Source of the DNA: Pantanalinema sp. GBBB05
GTDB lineage: Bacteria; Cyanobacteriota; Cyanobacteriia; Leptolyngbyales; Leptolyngbyaceae
DNA: 64,000 bases
Reading direction: 5' to 3'
NCBI GenBank assembly: GCA_016743235.1
Contig: VRZD01000012.1
Coordinates: forward strand, 103,857-167,856
Part shown: in pieces, positions 36,893 to 46,859 of the stretch
Numbering within the stretch: position 1 is the first letter of the stretch
Layout: each line of letters opens with the position of its first letter
Notes under the pieces: model-generated
Told to the model about the DNA's origin: nothing
The model's input: the letters and a program-made list of their open reading frames with translations, nothing else
Database searches by the model: none
Position numbers and translations under genes: made by a program

Positions 36893-38356
36893 ATGACCGA
36901 GATAAATGGCACGATGATGCAATATTTCCACTGGTACACTCCTGCTGATGGGAAGCACTGGGATGAAGTTGCCGCGAAGGCCGCAGAATTAGCTGAGGCT
37001 GGATTTACGGCACTGTGGCTACCACCTGCTTATAAGGGCAGCGGCGGCGCCAATGATGTCGGTTATGGAGTGTATGACCTGTTCGATCTGGGTGAATTTG
37101 ATCAAAAAGATTCAGTGCGGACGAAATACGGTACTCGTCAGCAATATTTAGCGGCGATTCGATCGCTGCAAGCGGCGGGAATTCAGGTTTATGCTGATGC
37201 GGTTCTGAATCATAAAGATGGTGGCGATGCGACGGAAAAGGTGATGGCGACCCCTTTCCAGTCAGAAAACCGCTATCAACAAAACGGTGATTTTCAAGAA
37301 ATCGAAGCCTATACTTATTTCAAATTTCCTGGTCGGCAGACTAAATATTCCAGCCTGGAGTGGCATTGGTGGCACTTTGATGCGGTGAGCTATAACCACT
37401 ACCATCCTGACGATCGCAGTTCTGTGTATCTGTTAAACGGCAAAAGTTTTGATAACTTCGTCAGTTTAGAAAAAGGAAATTTTGCCTTTCTCTTGGGGTG
37501 TGACTTGGATTATGAAAACGAAGAGGTCCGCCAAGAGATTACGAACTGGGGCAAGTGGTATTTAGATACCACGGGAGTTGATGGGTTCCGCCTGGATGCC
37601 TTGAAGCACATTTCATCTTGGTTCTTCGTGCAATGGCTGGATGAGTTACGCCGTTACGTGGGTAAAGATTTTTTTGTGGTTGGCGAATATTGGTCAGCAG
37701 ATGTTATTGCCCTGCATTGGTACTTGGGCGTCACGGGCGGCAGAATGTCGGTGTTTGATGTGCCATTACATTACAACTTCAGTGCGGCAAGCAAAGCTGG
37801 AAACTCCTATGATCTGCGGCGAATTCTCGACGGCACATTGATGCAGCAACAGCCTTCTTTAGCCGTTACCTTTGTCGAGAATCACGATTCCCAACCTTTG
37901 CAAGCGCTGGAATCGGTAGTGGAGTCCTGGTTTAAGCCGCTAGCCTATGCCTTGATCCTGTTACGGCGAGAAGGCTATCCCTGTGTATTCTATGCGGATT
38001 ACTATGGTGCCCACTATGTCGATCGCGGCTATGAAATTTGGTTGGACTCCCATCGTGAGCTGATTGACAAGTTGCTCTACGCTCGGCGGCATTACGCCTA
38101 TGGTGACCAATATAACTACTTAGATCATCCCAACACGGTTGGCTGGACGCGCTTAGGCAGCGAAGAACATCCCCAACCCATGGCTGTGATCATGAGTAAC
38201 GGGGATGCTGGCTATAAGTGGATGGAAGTGGGTCAGCCCAACACAGTATTTATTGACCTGACCCAACACATTCCTGATTCCATCACCACCAACAAAGCAG
38301 GATGGGGAGAATTTCGGTGTCGAGGCGGTTCCGTCTCAGTCTGGATTCCAGCGTGA
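36893..38356 (+). CDS. amyA: Cytoplasmic alpha-amylase (GH13, subfamily 5-like)
   Basis: 487 residues, no signal peptide, so intracellular and probably acting on glycogen or maltodextrins. Conserved GH13 regions: DAVLNHK, GFRLDALKHI (nucleophile Asp), GEYW (acid/base Glu) and FVENHDSQP. The start MMQYFHWYTPADGKHWDE is typical of liquefying amylases such as the Bacillus and E. coli AmyA group. The ATG at 36893 is chosen over a TTG four codons upstream. It ends one base before the stop of the converging DUF3172 gene. Confidence 0.92.
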   Translation: MTEINGTMMQYFHWYTPADGKHWDEVAAKAAELAEAGFTALWLPPAYKGSGGANDVGYGVYDLFDLGEFDQKDSVRTKYGTRQQYLAAIRSLQAAGIQVYADAVLNHKDGGDATEKVMATPFQSENRYQQNGDFQEIEAYTYFKFPGRQTKYSSLEWHWWHFDAVSYNHYHPDDRSSVYLLNGKSFDNFVSLEKGNFAFLLGCDLDYENEEVRQEITNWGKWYLDTTGVDGFRLDALKHISSWFFVQWLDELRRYVGKDFFVVGEYWSADVIALHWYLGVTGGRMSVFDVPLHYNFSAASKAGNSYDLRRILDGTLMQQQPSLAVTFVENHDSQPLQALESVVESWFKPLAYALILLRREGYPCVFYADYYGAHYVDRGYEIWLDSHRELIDKLLYARRHYAYGDQYNYLDHPNTVGWTRLGSEEHPQPMAVIMSNGDAGYKWMEVGQPNTVFIDLTQHIPDSITTNKAGWGEFRCRGGSVSVWIPA

Positions 38357-38968
38357 TTAAAACCGCTGGTTTTCTGGTGCACTCAGTCCCGGTTGATTCA
38401 AGAATAGGTTCTTCGCGGCATCGTTCTGATAGACGCAATCGATTTCCGGTGATGTTTCTAGTTGACCCGTAAATCCGAAAGTGTTCATCCGTTGCTTACA
38501 ATCTCGGGCTTGATCATTCTTTAGCAGACCCCGCTGCTCCAGAATTGACCAGTTATTTGTCCGCAGGACACACCCTGGTTGTGTGGTGGGTTGCGAGACA
38601 AAGACGTTCAGTGGATTCAAGGTGACAAATACCCGGGTATTCATGACGATCGCACTGGCTCCGTACTGCACACAGTCAGCAGAATTGGGTGCTTTTAGAT
38701 CAAGATCAATTTGGTTAACGATTTTTTCGCCTGTACCGACAGTACTGGCAATCGAGTTAAAGCCTAAACCAATGCCAATCCCCAAAATAAATACCCCTGC
38801 TAGGATCGCGATCGTCGTGGCATTAAACGCCAAGGAACGAGTCGGTTTGCCACCTCGTTTTGCTGGTGATTCCTGAACGGGTGGTTCGTCAAATTCGCGC
38901 TCACGACTGCGCTCGAAGTCACGATCGTAACGGTAGTTAGGATTAGAAGACCGGGGTTTACGTTTCAT
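38357..38968 (-). CDS. DUF3172-type membrane protein
   Basis: 203 residues. The N-terminus is basic and disordered (RKPRSSNPNYRYDRDFERSR), then one membrane helix (ATTIAILAGVFILGIGIGLGF), then a cysteine-containing globular domain (SADCVQYGASAIVMNTRVFVTLNPLNVFVSQ) with five further Cys-flanked segments. This matches DUF3172, confined to cyanobacteria and plastids, of unknown function. Confidence 0.82.
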   Translation of the reverse strand: MKRKPRSSNPNYRYDRDFERSREREFDEPPVQESPAKRGGKPTRSLAFNATTIAILAGVFILGIGIGLGFNSIASTVGTGEKIVNQIDLDLKAPNSADCVQYGASAIVMNTRVFVTLNPLNVFVSQPTTQPGCVLRTNNWSILEQRGLLKNDQARDCKQRMNTFGFTGQLETSPEIDCVYQNDAAKNLFLNQPGLSAPENQRF

Positions 38969-39172
38969 GGTCGCTTGAATGCCGTGTTGGTATGACTATA
39001 GCAGTTAGGGTCGGGGGGATGAGGCTAGGGACGATGAGGTCGGTGGGGGAGGCTCAGGCAAGGAATTTTTATTCTGTTGCTGCTTACTACGTTAGCAAGA
39101 GATGTGGGTGACTTGGGGAGCGATCGAGAATGGCACAATGGATCAAGCACATATGGATAGGCAATTAGAACT

Positions 39173-40000
39173 GTGAATGCACAATTCGCGCCGCCAGCGC
39201 ACAGAGGTTATCGACGATCGCGACTACGCACACTTGGGAGTGACACATTAACTGTCTTTTGGGGCGATTGGCTGGATCTACGGGTGCGATTGGTGCAAGT
39301 GGCAGCTTCAGGATTGGTCTCACCCTTGATTTATATTGTGGGGTTTGGTTTAGGGTTAGGAAGTGCGCTAGATGCCACAATGAAACCTGCGGCTGGAGAT
39401 AACTATCTTCAGTTCATTTTGCCGGGCATGGTGGCTCTTTCCTCAATGGTGATTAGCTTTGGCGGCACGACATTCTCGATTTGCGGCGATCGCTTGTTCA
39501 CCAAAACATTTGAAGAATTAATGCTGCTGCCCGTGCATCCATTAGCGCTCCATATGGGCAAAATGCTGGCAGGGGTGGTGCGGGGTCTACTGACGTCTGG
39601 CTCAGTCATTTTGGTCGCCATCTTATTTACAGGGAAAATTTGGAGTTTTCTGAATCCGCTGTTTTTGTTGGTATTGGTGTTGAATTGTGCCGTATTTGCT
39701 GGCTTAGGGGTAATTGTAGGGCTAAATGTCAAATCCCTGGAAAGTGTAGGGATCTATAACAATTTTGTGATTGTGCCCATGTCGTTTCTCGGAGCGACCT
39801 TTTTCGAGCCAGCAACACTGCCACCTGTATTGAAGGCGATCGTCTACCTACTACCGCTGACCTACACTAGTTTGGGGCTAAGAGCAGCAGCTTACTTACC
39901 CCTGCCACAATTCCCTTGGTACTCTATCCCCATTTTGCTGGTGATTGCTGTCTTACTTGCGATCGCTGGAGCCTACCAATTTTCCCATCAGCAAGATTAA
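39173..40000 (+). CDS. ABC-2 type transporter permease
   Basis: 275 residues, six predicted membrane segments. The pattern QFILPGMVALSSMV and IYNNFVIVPMSFLGATFFEP fits ABC-2 permeases of the NodJ/drug-exporter kind. The start codon is GTG. No ATP-binding partner lies next to it; the next gene on the other strand is an LptC-like protein. The cargo is unknown. Confidence 0.85.
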   Translation: MNAQFAPPAHRGYRRSRLRTLGSDTLTVFWGDWLDLRVRLVQVAASGLVSPLIYIVGFGLGLGSALDATMKPAAGDNYLQFILPGMVALSSMVISFGGTTFSICGDRLFTKTFEELMLLPVHPLALHMGKMLAGVVRGLLTSGSVILVAILFTGKIWSFLNPLFLLVLVLNCAVFAGLGVIVGLNVKSLESVGIYNNFVIVPMSFLGATFFEPATLPPVLKAIVYLLPLTYTSLGLRAAAYLPLPQFPWYSIPILLVIAVLLAIAGAYQFSHQQD

Positions 40001-40023
40001 TCCGATGCTGGCTGCTTCTTGCT

Positions 40024-41193
40024 TTATGGCACGAATTCAGAAACGACTCTGCCACCGCTGACCACAACGACCTGATCGCTCATCTTGCCCGCAGCTTTTG
40101 GTCCTGCCGTACTGAAAGGGGGTTTGGCTTGGCTATAAGTGACATTACCTTCAGCTTCAAATTGCTGAGTGGGATCGTTCCATTTCAGGCGATCTGCCTG
40201 TAGCCGTGCCCCATTCCGAGCGCCATAGCCCCGAACATTGCCAAATAAATAAAAAATTTGAGTTTTGAGATCAAGTTCCCCGCGATTGCCGTTCAAGGTC
40301 ACTTGTTGATCCCGGTTGATGATTTCAATGGGCTGGCTAGAGGTGATCATCTGAGATTTCAAATTCCAGCTCACTTCATTGCCAGCTACATTCAAGGGTG
40401 GTTTGGTCATGACTAGGCGAGCATTTTGGGCGATCGTCACGGTTTCAGTGTTGAGATCCATACTGCCTCGGTTGGCAGTTGCCTGGTCTGTTACCGTTTT
40501 ATCGTCTTTGCTCTTATACCGATCCATTGTCAACGGGCGATCGCTGATCAGTTTTTGTTGGCTGACCAGCCAGACCAACTGTTCGGTGTTAATCAATAAT
40601 CGAGGTGCCTTAACATTGGCAGCCACTTTGCCATCTAACGTCAGCTCGCGTTTACGAGTTAAGTAGCGTCCAGCGTTGGCTGAAGCATCTACTTCTTTGC
40701 GAGTGCCAGTCACGTTGTCCCGAATTAACAGCAACTCCTCCTTGGGTCGCCATTCTAACTCATTTCCCTTTAAGACCATGCCATCCCGAACATCAGTCGC
40801 CACAATCTTGCCCCGCAAGAAGATATTTTTGCCATTTTGCTGGACTTCTCCATTCTCCGCCGTGGCTCGAATAATCAGCTTGCCATCCTGGTAAAACTCG
40901 CCATTGGGTTGTTGAACCCGAGCTAACTTTTTATCCTTGTTGTAATTAGCTCGAATCGCTTTGACGCGCCACCACAACTCCCCCTTAGGATTGAAGTCTT
41001 CCAGGGTGACATCATTGAAGCTAAAGTTGGTTTCGAAGTTATCGGTATCTTGAGCGTCTTGAGCAATTCGATCGGCAACGCGATTTTGAGAGTTGCATCC
41101 TGCGATGACTTCAGGGATAGCAATCACAGATAACAACAGCGCGATCGTACTGATAATCCGATAGGTGGTTCTAAGTTTCAGGAGCTTTGGCAT
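40024..41193 (-). CDS. LptC-like lipopolysaccharide transport protein
   Basis: 389 residues. An N-terminal signal or lipobox (SVIAIPEVIAGC) is followed by repeated beta-strand units typical of the LptC/LptA/OstA jellyroll fold: FNDVTLEDFNPKGELWWRVKA, NGEFYQDGKLIIRATAENGEVQ, GNRGELDLKTQIFYLFGNVRG and LKWNDPTQQFEAEGNVTYSQ. It is about twice the length of E. coli LptC, as in other cyanobacteria, so it may include an added LptA-like part. Predicted role: shuttling lipopolysaccharide across the periplasm. Confidence 0.85.
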   Translation of the reverse strand: MPKLLKLRTTYRIISTIALLLSVIAIPEVIAGCNSQNRVADRIAQDAQDTDNFETNFSFNDVTLEDFNPKGELWWRVKAIRANYNKDKKLARVQQPNGEFYQDGKLIIRATAENGEVQQNGKNIFLRGKIVATDVRDGMVLKGNELEWRPKEELLLIRDNVTGTRKEVDASANAGRYLTRKRELTLDGKVAANVKAPRLLINTEQLVWLVSQQKLISDRPLTMDRYKSKDDKTVTDQATANRGSMDLNTETVTIAQNARLVMTKPPLNVAGNEVSWNLKSQMITSSQPIEIINRDQQVTLNGNRGELDLKTQIFYLFGNVRGYGARNGARLQADRLKWNDPTQQFEAEGNVTYSQAKPPFSTAGPKAAGKMSDQVVVVSGGRVVSEFVP

Positions 41194-41347
41194 GGGTTAC
41201 AGCATGTTCCGGATAGGCGGAATTGCAGATCGGGTTAACTCTTTAGACCCAAAACTGCCACAAAAGTTCGAGGGCTAGAGTTCCAAATCTTAACGCGATC
41301 GCAATCCCGCTGACCATCAGCGAAGCACAGCACCCTCATGCAGCAAA

Positions 41348-41965
41348 TTAGCTATCCTGAGGAACTTCATCAATTAGCCCAATACTGGATAACGGACGAT
41401 AGGTGTAGCTTCTTGGCGTTTTCTGAATGTCTTCTTTGATGCTGTCAAGATCGATATAGCGGTCTGCTACGTTAATCAAACTATCGCTCGTCATCGATCG
41501 CAGGCTAACTACCTCAACCCGAACGCCCCGATAGCTAACGGCATTGACGGCATAGGCTAAATCCCCATCACCACTAACTAACACAGCCGTATCGTAAGAA
41601 CCAACCAAGGACATCATATCGACGGCAATTTCGACATCCAGATTGGCTTTTTTCGAACCATCGGGCAACTGCACTAAGTCCTTAGAAATCACCCGGTAGC
41701 CATTCCGCCGCATCCACAGCAAAAACCCTTGCTGCTTTTCATTGGTGCGATCGACTCCAGTGTAGAAAAACGAACGCAGCAACCGCGAACCAGCCGTTAA
41801 CCGACAGAGTAATTTGGTGTAATCAATCTCAATGCCTAACTGAAGCGCCGCATAAAAGAGATTGGAACCATCAATGAAAATGGCAACCCGACCCCGATTT
41901 TCTAAAACTTGCTGGGGTGTAAATACAGATTCGTTATTCTCTATGTTGCTGTTGGTGTTTAACAT
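41348..41965 (-). CDS. NYN-domain (LabA/DUF88) protein
   Basis: 205 residues. The PIN-like NYN fold has its acidic residues in IFIDGSNLFY, LDVEIAVDMM and VSGDGDLAYAVN, so it is likely a metal-dependent ribonuclease. LabA in Synechococcus, of the same family, affects circadian feedback, but orthology cannot be claimed. It lies 154 bases upstream of the LptC-like gene on the same strand. Confidence 0.85.
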   Translation of the reverse strand: MLNTNSNIENNESVFTPQQVLENRGRVAIFIDGSNLFYAALQLGIEIDYTKLLCRLTAGSRLLRSFFYTGVDRTNEKQQGFLLWMRRNGYRVISKDLVQLPDGSKKANLDVEIAVDMMSLVGSYDTAVLVSGDGDLAYAVNAVSYRGVRVEVVSLRSMTSDSLINVADRYIDLDSIKEDIQKTPRSYTYRPLSSIGLIDEVPQDS

Positions 41966-42065
41966 GGCGAGAATGCCTCAATTTTTTATGAAAGGTTGGT
42001 TATGGAATGAACAGTAAGAGCATGAACTAAGTGAGTCCAATAGGTCCATTTGTTAATGATGTACT

Positions 42066-43655
42066 TCAAGCTTCTAGCCGTTGAAACACAGGGTTTGGTT
42101 CGTCTAGGGCTTGCAGTGGAGGCAAGGTTCCCCAATGGGCATGGTGGGTGAACGGGGCTAATTCGGAGGGTAAGGTAGGTTGATTAAAATCAATCGATGA
42201 AAACCCCAGTTGGCTATAAATCGCACTACTGAGTCGGGGAGTAATGGGCGAAAGCAAATAAGCCGCTAGGCGAACTGCTTCTAGCACCGTATAAAGGACA
42301 TGCCCGACGGTTTGGAGCTGTCCTTGTTTGTAAAGCGTCCAGGGGGCTTGGTCGTCAATGTACTTATTCCCTGTTCGAGCCAGAGTCAGAATTGCCTCAC
42401 ACGCCTGATTAAATGCAAGTGCATTATAGGCTTGAGTCACACGTGTACTCAAATCCTGCCCCAATAGGGCGAGCGGGTTATCTACCCAGGTATCGCTTTG
42501 GGGTTCTGGAACTTTACCCTCAAAGTACTTATGCACCATTTTCAGGGTGCGATTGAGGAGATTACCCAAATCGTTTGCCAGATCAGCATTGACGATGTTG
42601 ATAAAGCGGGTTTGGCTAAAGTCACCATCCCGACCAAATTCAATCTCCTTAAGGAAATAATACCGAACGGCATCTGACCCATAGCGATCGACTAACTCAA
42701 ATGGATCAAGGACATTGCCTAAGGACTTACCCATCTTGTGTCCGTCCTTGGTCAAAAATCCATGTCCAAACACCCGATCGGGCATAGGTAGCCCTGCCGA
42801 CATTAGCATGGCAGGCCAATAGACCACATGAAATCGCAGAATATCCTTACCAATTAAGTGCAAGTTAATAGGCCACCAGCGAGCCAAGGCATTCTCTAAT
42901 GTTGGTTCTTCGTCTGGTTCTAGCAGTGCAGTGATATAGCCTAGCAGGGCATCAAACCAAACATAAAGGGTATGGCTAGGATCGGTCGGCATCTGAATGC
43001 CCCAATCCAGATGGACCCGAGAAATTGAGAAGTCTTGTAATCCCTGGCTAACGAAACTCAATACTTCGTTGCGCCGACTTTCCGGTTGGATGAAGTCAGG
43101 GCGATCGGCATAGAGTTGTTCAAGTTTTGTCTGGTAACTAGAGAGTCGGAAGAAGTAATTTTGCTCATCCCGCCATTCTGCTGGACGGTTGGTATGAATC
43201 GGACAAATGTGATTATCCAGGAGCTCGCGTTCTTCTTTGAACTCTTCACAGGCAACACAGTACCACCCAGTCTGCTGTCCCAAATAAATATCCCCGTGAT
43301 CCCAGACCCGTTGAAAAAATTGTTTCACGATCGCGGCATGACGGGGATCGCTGGTCCGAATGAAGCGATCGTAGTGAATATCTAACTGATGCCAAAGTGC
43401 TTCAAACTCAGGCACAATGTGATCGCAATGGCTCTGAGGAGTCCGCCCTAAACTTTCTGCGGTCCGTTGAATTTTTTGCCCATGCTCATCTGTACCTGTC
43501 ACCATCAAGGCTGGATACCCTTGTAGCCGATGAAACCGAGTCAGTACGTCAGCCGCAATCGTGGGATAGGCACTGCCAACGTGAGGTAGGTCATTAACGT
43601 AGTAAAGCGGAGTAGTAACAGTAAATCGAGTGTTATTGATTAGTTGAGAATTCAT
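42066..43655 (-). CDS. metG: Methionyl-tRNA synthetase
   Basis: 529 residues. HIGH-equivalent HVGSAYPT, KMSKS-equivalent KMGKS in TKDGHKMGKSLGNVLDP, and the zinc-type insert CVACEEF ... CPIH. It lacks the C-terminal tRNA-binding (EMAP-like) domain, as usual in cyanobacteria. The ATG at 43655 gives the right N-terminus; the longer frame to 43691 is unlike the family. Confidence 0.95.
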   Translation of the reverse strand: MNSQLINNTRFTVTTPLYYVNDLPHVGSAYPTIAADVLTRFHRLQGYPALMVTGTDEHGQKIQRTAESLGRTPQSHCDHIVPEFEALWHQLDIHYDRFIRTSDPRHAAIVKQFFQRVWDHGDIYLGQQTGWYCVACEEFKEERELLDNHICPIHTNRPAEWRDEQNYFFRLSSYQTKLEQLYADRPDFIQPESRRNEVLSFVSQGLQDFSISRVHLDWGIQMPTDPSHTLYVWFDALLGYITALLEPDEEPTLENALARWWPINLHLIGKDILRFHVVYWPAMLMSAGLPMPDRVFGHGFLTKDGHKMGKSLGNVLDPFELVDRYGSDAVRYYFLKEIEFGRDGDFSQTRFINIVNADLANDLGNLLNRTLKMVHKYFEGKVPEPQSDTWVDNPLALLGQDLSTRVTQAYNALAFNQACEAILTLARTGNKYIDDQAPWTLYKQGQLQTVGHVLYTVLEAVRLAAYLLSPITPRLSSAIYSQLGFSSIDFNQPTLPSELAPFTHHAHWGTLPPLQALDEPNPVFQRLEA

Positions 43656-44160
43656 GGATGATATGCGACAAACCCCATTCAGAATCTTCAAAGTAAAGCA
43701 ATTAGGGGCTTTTATTCAACAGGCACGGTTTGGGTCTTTATTAAAGAGGTAAACATTACAGCAATCCTAGCCCCAGGCAGTAATCCTGGCATGTTAGCGA
43801 TCGCTAAACGGCTAGGACAGATTAATGGACGCAATCCGCCAAATTAGTTGTATCCCTACTACACAATTTTAACCGTAAACCTCCTGCAATCTCTGGAGAC
43901 AATCTTAAAATAAGCCAATGTTTGCAGGCATTCTAGTTTGGTAAAAGACGACAATTTGCCTGCCTCAGAAGGCACAAGAAAAACAACTTCGTCCGGCTTA
44001 TTTCAGTTCAAGTCCAATTATTTTTGGTGAATGTAGAAAATAAAAAAGATGATTGGCGCTTGGCAGATCTATCCTGAGATATTGGTTAAACTGTATTAAG
44101 AAATGTTAACACTGAAATTAGAAGTTTTGTCTAGTAGGGCAGTTTATTGCTCGATCGCTG
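43656..44160. other. Gene-free region between divergent metG and the acyltransferase gene
   Basis: Must hold both promoters. It contains the palindrome TAGCGATCGCTA (a HIP1 octamer with flanks), near 43795-43806, and AT-rich DNA towards 44160. A plus-strand frame (43690-43845) reading NITAILAPGSNPGMLAIAKR is open but has no good start, so it was not called. Confidence 0.4.
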
Positions 44161-44883
44161 ATGCGCTTTCATAGCCCTCTTCATCTCTCTCAATTTCTCT
44201 TGTCGGCTCTTGGGACACGGGTTTATCGGTATTATCAGGACCGAGTGCCAACCGATGGTGCCATGCTGATTATCAGTAATCACCGCAGTTTTATGGATGC
44301 ACCACTGCTGATGGCGGCAGTCGATCGTCCGATTCGGTTTGCTTGCCATCATTACATGGGGCAAGTTCCGGGTTTACGAGAACTGGTGCATCAACTGGGC
44401 TGCTTTCCGTTAGATGCGCCCGATCAACGGCAACATGGTTTTTTTGACCGAGCTACCCAACTGCTACAAGCCCAACAAGCGGTTGGTGTGTTTCCGGAGG
44501 GTGCTGAAACCATGATTACCCGCACAGATCCAGGTTCAATGGGGACATTTCAACGTGGATTTGCTCACTTAGCCTTGCGGGCGCCAATTAACCACCTGGC
44601 TGTTTTGCCGGTTGCGATCGCCTCCTATGACGAGGTGGATAATCTGGCATTTCCCTTGCGCTTGCTTAGCTTATTTGATCCTTCGGAGCCCCTATTTGCG
44701 CAAGAAGGCTGGCATCCCATGGTGATCTATCGTCGGGTTAATTTGTTAATTGGTCGCCCCTGCTGGATCACGCCATCTCAACGGGAACTCTATCAAGGGA
44801 AACAGGCAAAGTCGGCTGTGACGGAATTAACTGAACGTTGCCAGGCTGAGATTCAGCATCTGCTGCAACAAGGCTGTTACTAA
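44161..44883 (+). CDS. 1-acyl-glycerol-3-phosphate acyltransferase (PlsC-like)
   Basis: 240 residues. Acyltransferase block I NHRSFMD (HX4D), block III VFPEGAE. The family makes phosphatidic acid from lysophosphatidic acid, but several paralogues occur in cyanobacteria, so the exact acceptor is unknown. Probably in one unit with the hydrolase at 44994. Confidence 0.85.
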   Translation: MRFHSPLHLSQFLLSALGTRVYRYYQDRVPTDGAMLIISNHRSFMDAPLLMAAVDRPIRFACHHYMGQVPGLRELVHQLGCFPLDAPDQRQHGFFDRATQLLQAQQAVGVFPEGAETMITRTDPGSMGTFQRGFAHLALRAPINHLAVLPVAIASYDEVDNLAFPLRLLSLFDPSEPLFAQEGWHPMVIYRRVNLLIGRPCWITPSQRELYQGKQAKSAVTELTERCQAEIQHLLQQGCY

Positions 44884-44993
44884 CTTGGCTGTTCACCGTG
44901 TCCGCTTTGCGATTAGCTAGTAGAGTCACCCTGGATTAGCATCCTTACTATTGATTCTCCCTTTCTTCCCTGCTCTTTGCTCTTCCCTGCACC

Positions 44994-45812
44994 ATGTCTA
45001 CTGTCCAAAGTCACCCCTGTTTTCTCACCCCATCTCGGCTTCAGCCCACCTACCCCTTATTTGTGTTCTTGCCAGGCATGGATGGGACAGGTCAATTACT
45101 CCGAACTCAAACGGCTGGTTTAGAGCGAGGGTTTGATGTTCGCTGTTTGGCAATTCCGCCCGATGATCTCACGAGTTGGGATGATTTAACTCAAGTCGTG
45201 ATCGAACTTATCCACGCTGAGTTGGAGCAATCACCGGAGCGACCTATCTATTTGTGTGGAGAGTCTTTTGGTGGCTGTTTAGCCATGAAAGTAGCACTCC
45301 ATTCTCCCAACTTGTTTAAGCGGCTTATTCTGGTTAACCCAGCTTCGTCTTTCAATCAACAGCTCTGGTTGTCCTGGGGATCTCAGGTAACACGTTGGCT
45401 ACCAGGTGCGCTCTACCACTGGTCGTCGATCGGATTAATGCCCTTCTTAGCCAATTTGGAACGACTGGCGGCGGAGGATCGCTATGCTTTATTACGAGCG
45501 GTGCAATCGGTACCACAAAAAACCTCGATCTGGCGGTTAGCCTTACTGCATGACTTCTACATGCCAGAAACTCAGCTAGAACAATTAACGCAGCCAGTGT
45601 TGTTAATTGCCGGGTTAGCCGATCGCCTGTTACCTTCGGGGGCTGAAGCTCAACGGCTGAGTAAATTTCTCCCGAATGCCAAAATGCTGACGTTGCCGAA
45701 AAGTGGTCATGCTTGCTTGCTAGAAACTGAGGTGAATCTTTACGAGATTTTACAAACCCATGGTTTTTTACAGCCCACATCGGAGTTACTGGCAGCTACT
45801 TTATCTGGCTGA
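44994..45812 (+). CDS. Alpha/beta hydrolase
   Basis: 272 residues. FLPGMDGTGQLL oxyanion segment, nucleophile elbow CGESFGGCLA, acid loop IAGLADRLLPSGAE and His in PKSGHACLLE. Resembles plant and cyanobacterial PES-like acyl hydrolases or thioesterases in outline, and it follows an acyltransferase gene. This suggests lipid metabolism (inference). Confidence 0.8.
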   Translation: MSTVQSHPCFLTPSRLQPTYPLFVFLPGMDGTGQLLRTQTAGLERGFDVRCLAIPPDDLTSWDDLTQVVIELIHAELEQSPERPIYLCGESFGGCLAMKVALHSPNLFKRLILVNPASSFNQQLWLSWGSQVTRWLPGALYHWSSIGLMPFLANLERLAAEDRYALLRAVQSVPQKTSIWRLALLHDFYMPETQLEQLTQPVLLIAGLADRLLPSGAEAQRLSKFLPNAKMLTLPKSGHACLLETEVNLYEILQTHGFLQPTSELLAATLSG

Positions 45813-45863
45813 AAGGGCAGACTCAGTTGTCCGCCTGTTACAAAGCATCAATTGACACCGTGT

Positions 45864-45891
45864 GTCGGGATGTTATCGGTAACATCCCGAC
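45864..45891. terminator. Bidirectional terminator between convergent genes
   Basis: A perfect 12-bp stem, GTCGGGATGTTA-TCGG-TAACATCCCGAC, centrally placed between the hydrolase (plus) and the linker gene (minus). Confidence 0.7.
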
Positions 45892-45925
45892 GGTTCAGGC
45901 ATAGCAGCAATTGCCTCGTACTCGG

Positions 45926-46663
45926 TTAGCCGATCGCTTGTCGTAGTCGGGCTCTTTGTTCTGGAGAGAGCGAGGCGATCGTCTTGTCTGGTGGCGCAGT
46001 TTGGAGTAATTGCAGTAACTTGGCAACTTCCTCGGCGGATACGCTGACGGTTACCTGTTCGTCGGCTTCAGGATGGCGGCAAACCCCAGCGCTACAGTTC
46101 AAGCCTAATTGATGCCAATAGATGGTTGGGACAACCCGACCTCGTTGACTAATGAACTCATGATTGAGGAAATGAGTTTCCATATAGGCTTTAGGCGAGT
46201 CGTAATACTTTTGATGGCGGGGATATGGAACGGTGAAGCAGCCAAATGTTTTCCGGTACTCCTCGGAATCTAGTAGGGTAGTGAGCATTTGCTCCACCCC
46301 TTCATGCATCAGAATATTGCAATAAAACTGAATTTCATTCTGATTTGCAGGAGCTCGTCCTAAAAAGTGTTTAAAGCATAATTCCAAAAATTTCATATTG
46401 GACGAGTTGTGATAAAAAGAGTTTAGGTACACTGGGGAGCGCCCTAGTTCTTTAAGGAAGCGTCTGACGCCAATTTTGTCAGCTAAAAATTCTTTTTCTG
46501 CTTTTGCTAATAGTTTGTGTTCATAAGCATATGGTTGCCGTTCCAGAACCTGACGATAGATTTGGTAAAGGGCTGCCTGCCGCTCTTCCAATTTGGAATG
46601 CCGGTTAACAGTAATACTAGGTTGGAAATTCATGGATGTGCCCTCAAACGGTTGATGATTCAC
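45926..46663 (-). CDS. Phycobilisome linker-domain protein
   Basis: 245 residues. A single PBS-linker domain (about 25-160): QIYRQVLERQPYAYE, AKAEKEFLADKIGVRRFLKEL, PVYLNSFYHNSSNMKFLELCFKHFLGRAP. It lacks the N-terminal extension of CpcG rod-core linkers and has an unusual C-terminal part (GLNCSAGVCRHPEADEQ, then a helical tail). It cannot be assigned to CpcG, CpcC or ApcE. It lies 196 bases downstream of an allophycocyanin-like gene on the same strand, and the two may work together. Start may instead be the ATG at 46633. Confidence 0.82.
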   Translation of the reverse strand: MNHQPFEGTSMNFQPSITVNRHSKLEERQAALYQIYRQVLERQPYAYEHKLLAKAEKEFLADKIGVRRFLKELGRSPVYLNSFYHNSSNMKFLELCFKHFLGRAPANQNEIQFYCNILMHEGVEQMLTTLLDSEEYRKTFGCFTVPYPRHQKYYDSPKAYMETHFLNHEFISQRGRVVPTIYWHQLGLNCSAGVCRHPEADEQVTVSVSAEEVAKLLQLLQTAPPDKTIASLSPEQRARLRQAIG

Positions 46664-46801
46664 CTGAGAAACTTGGGAGGCAGGAAGTAGACTTAGTAAT
46701 TAAGCAATGGCGGCGGAATGGCGGCAGAATGCAGATGGTAATTAAGTGAAATAGTTTAACGGTAAGGGCAAATTTGAGTTACAGCTCAATAGGTCAAGTT
46801 G

Positions 46802-46830
46802 TCAGGTAGTTAGTTGAGTAAACTACCTGA
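46802..46830 (-). terminator. Hairpin between the phycobiliprotein and linker genes
   Basis: A perfect 10-bp stem, TCAGGTAGTT with AACTACCTGA, nine-base loop, about 30 bases past the phycobiliprotein stop. No T run; it could also be an RNA-stability element between the two genes. Confidence 0.4.
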
Positions 46831-46859
46831 ATCTAATGTTAAATTGATGAAACTTGGCT

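Noticed and set aside
39090..39176. Short frame ending at the GTG start of the ABC-2 permease
   Set aside because: About 25 codons with no likeness to an ATPase or any known leader.
43690..43845. Open plus-strand frame (ITAILAPGSNPGMLAIAKR) upstream of the acyltransferase
   Set aside because: No suitable start codon and it overlaps the metG promoter region.
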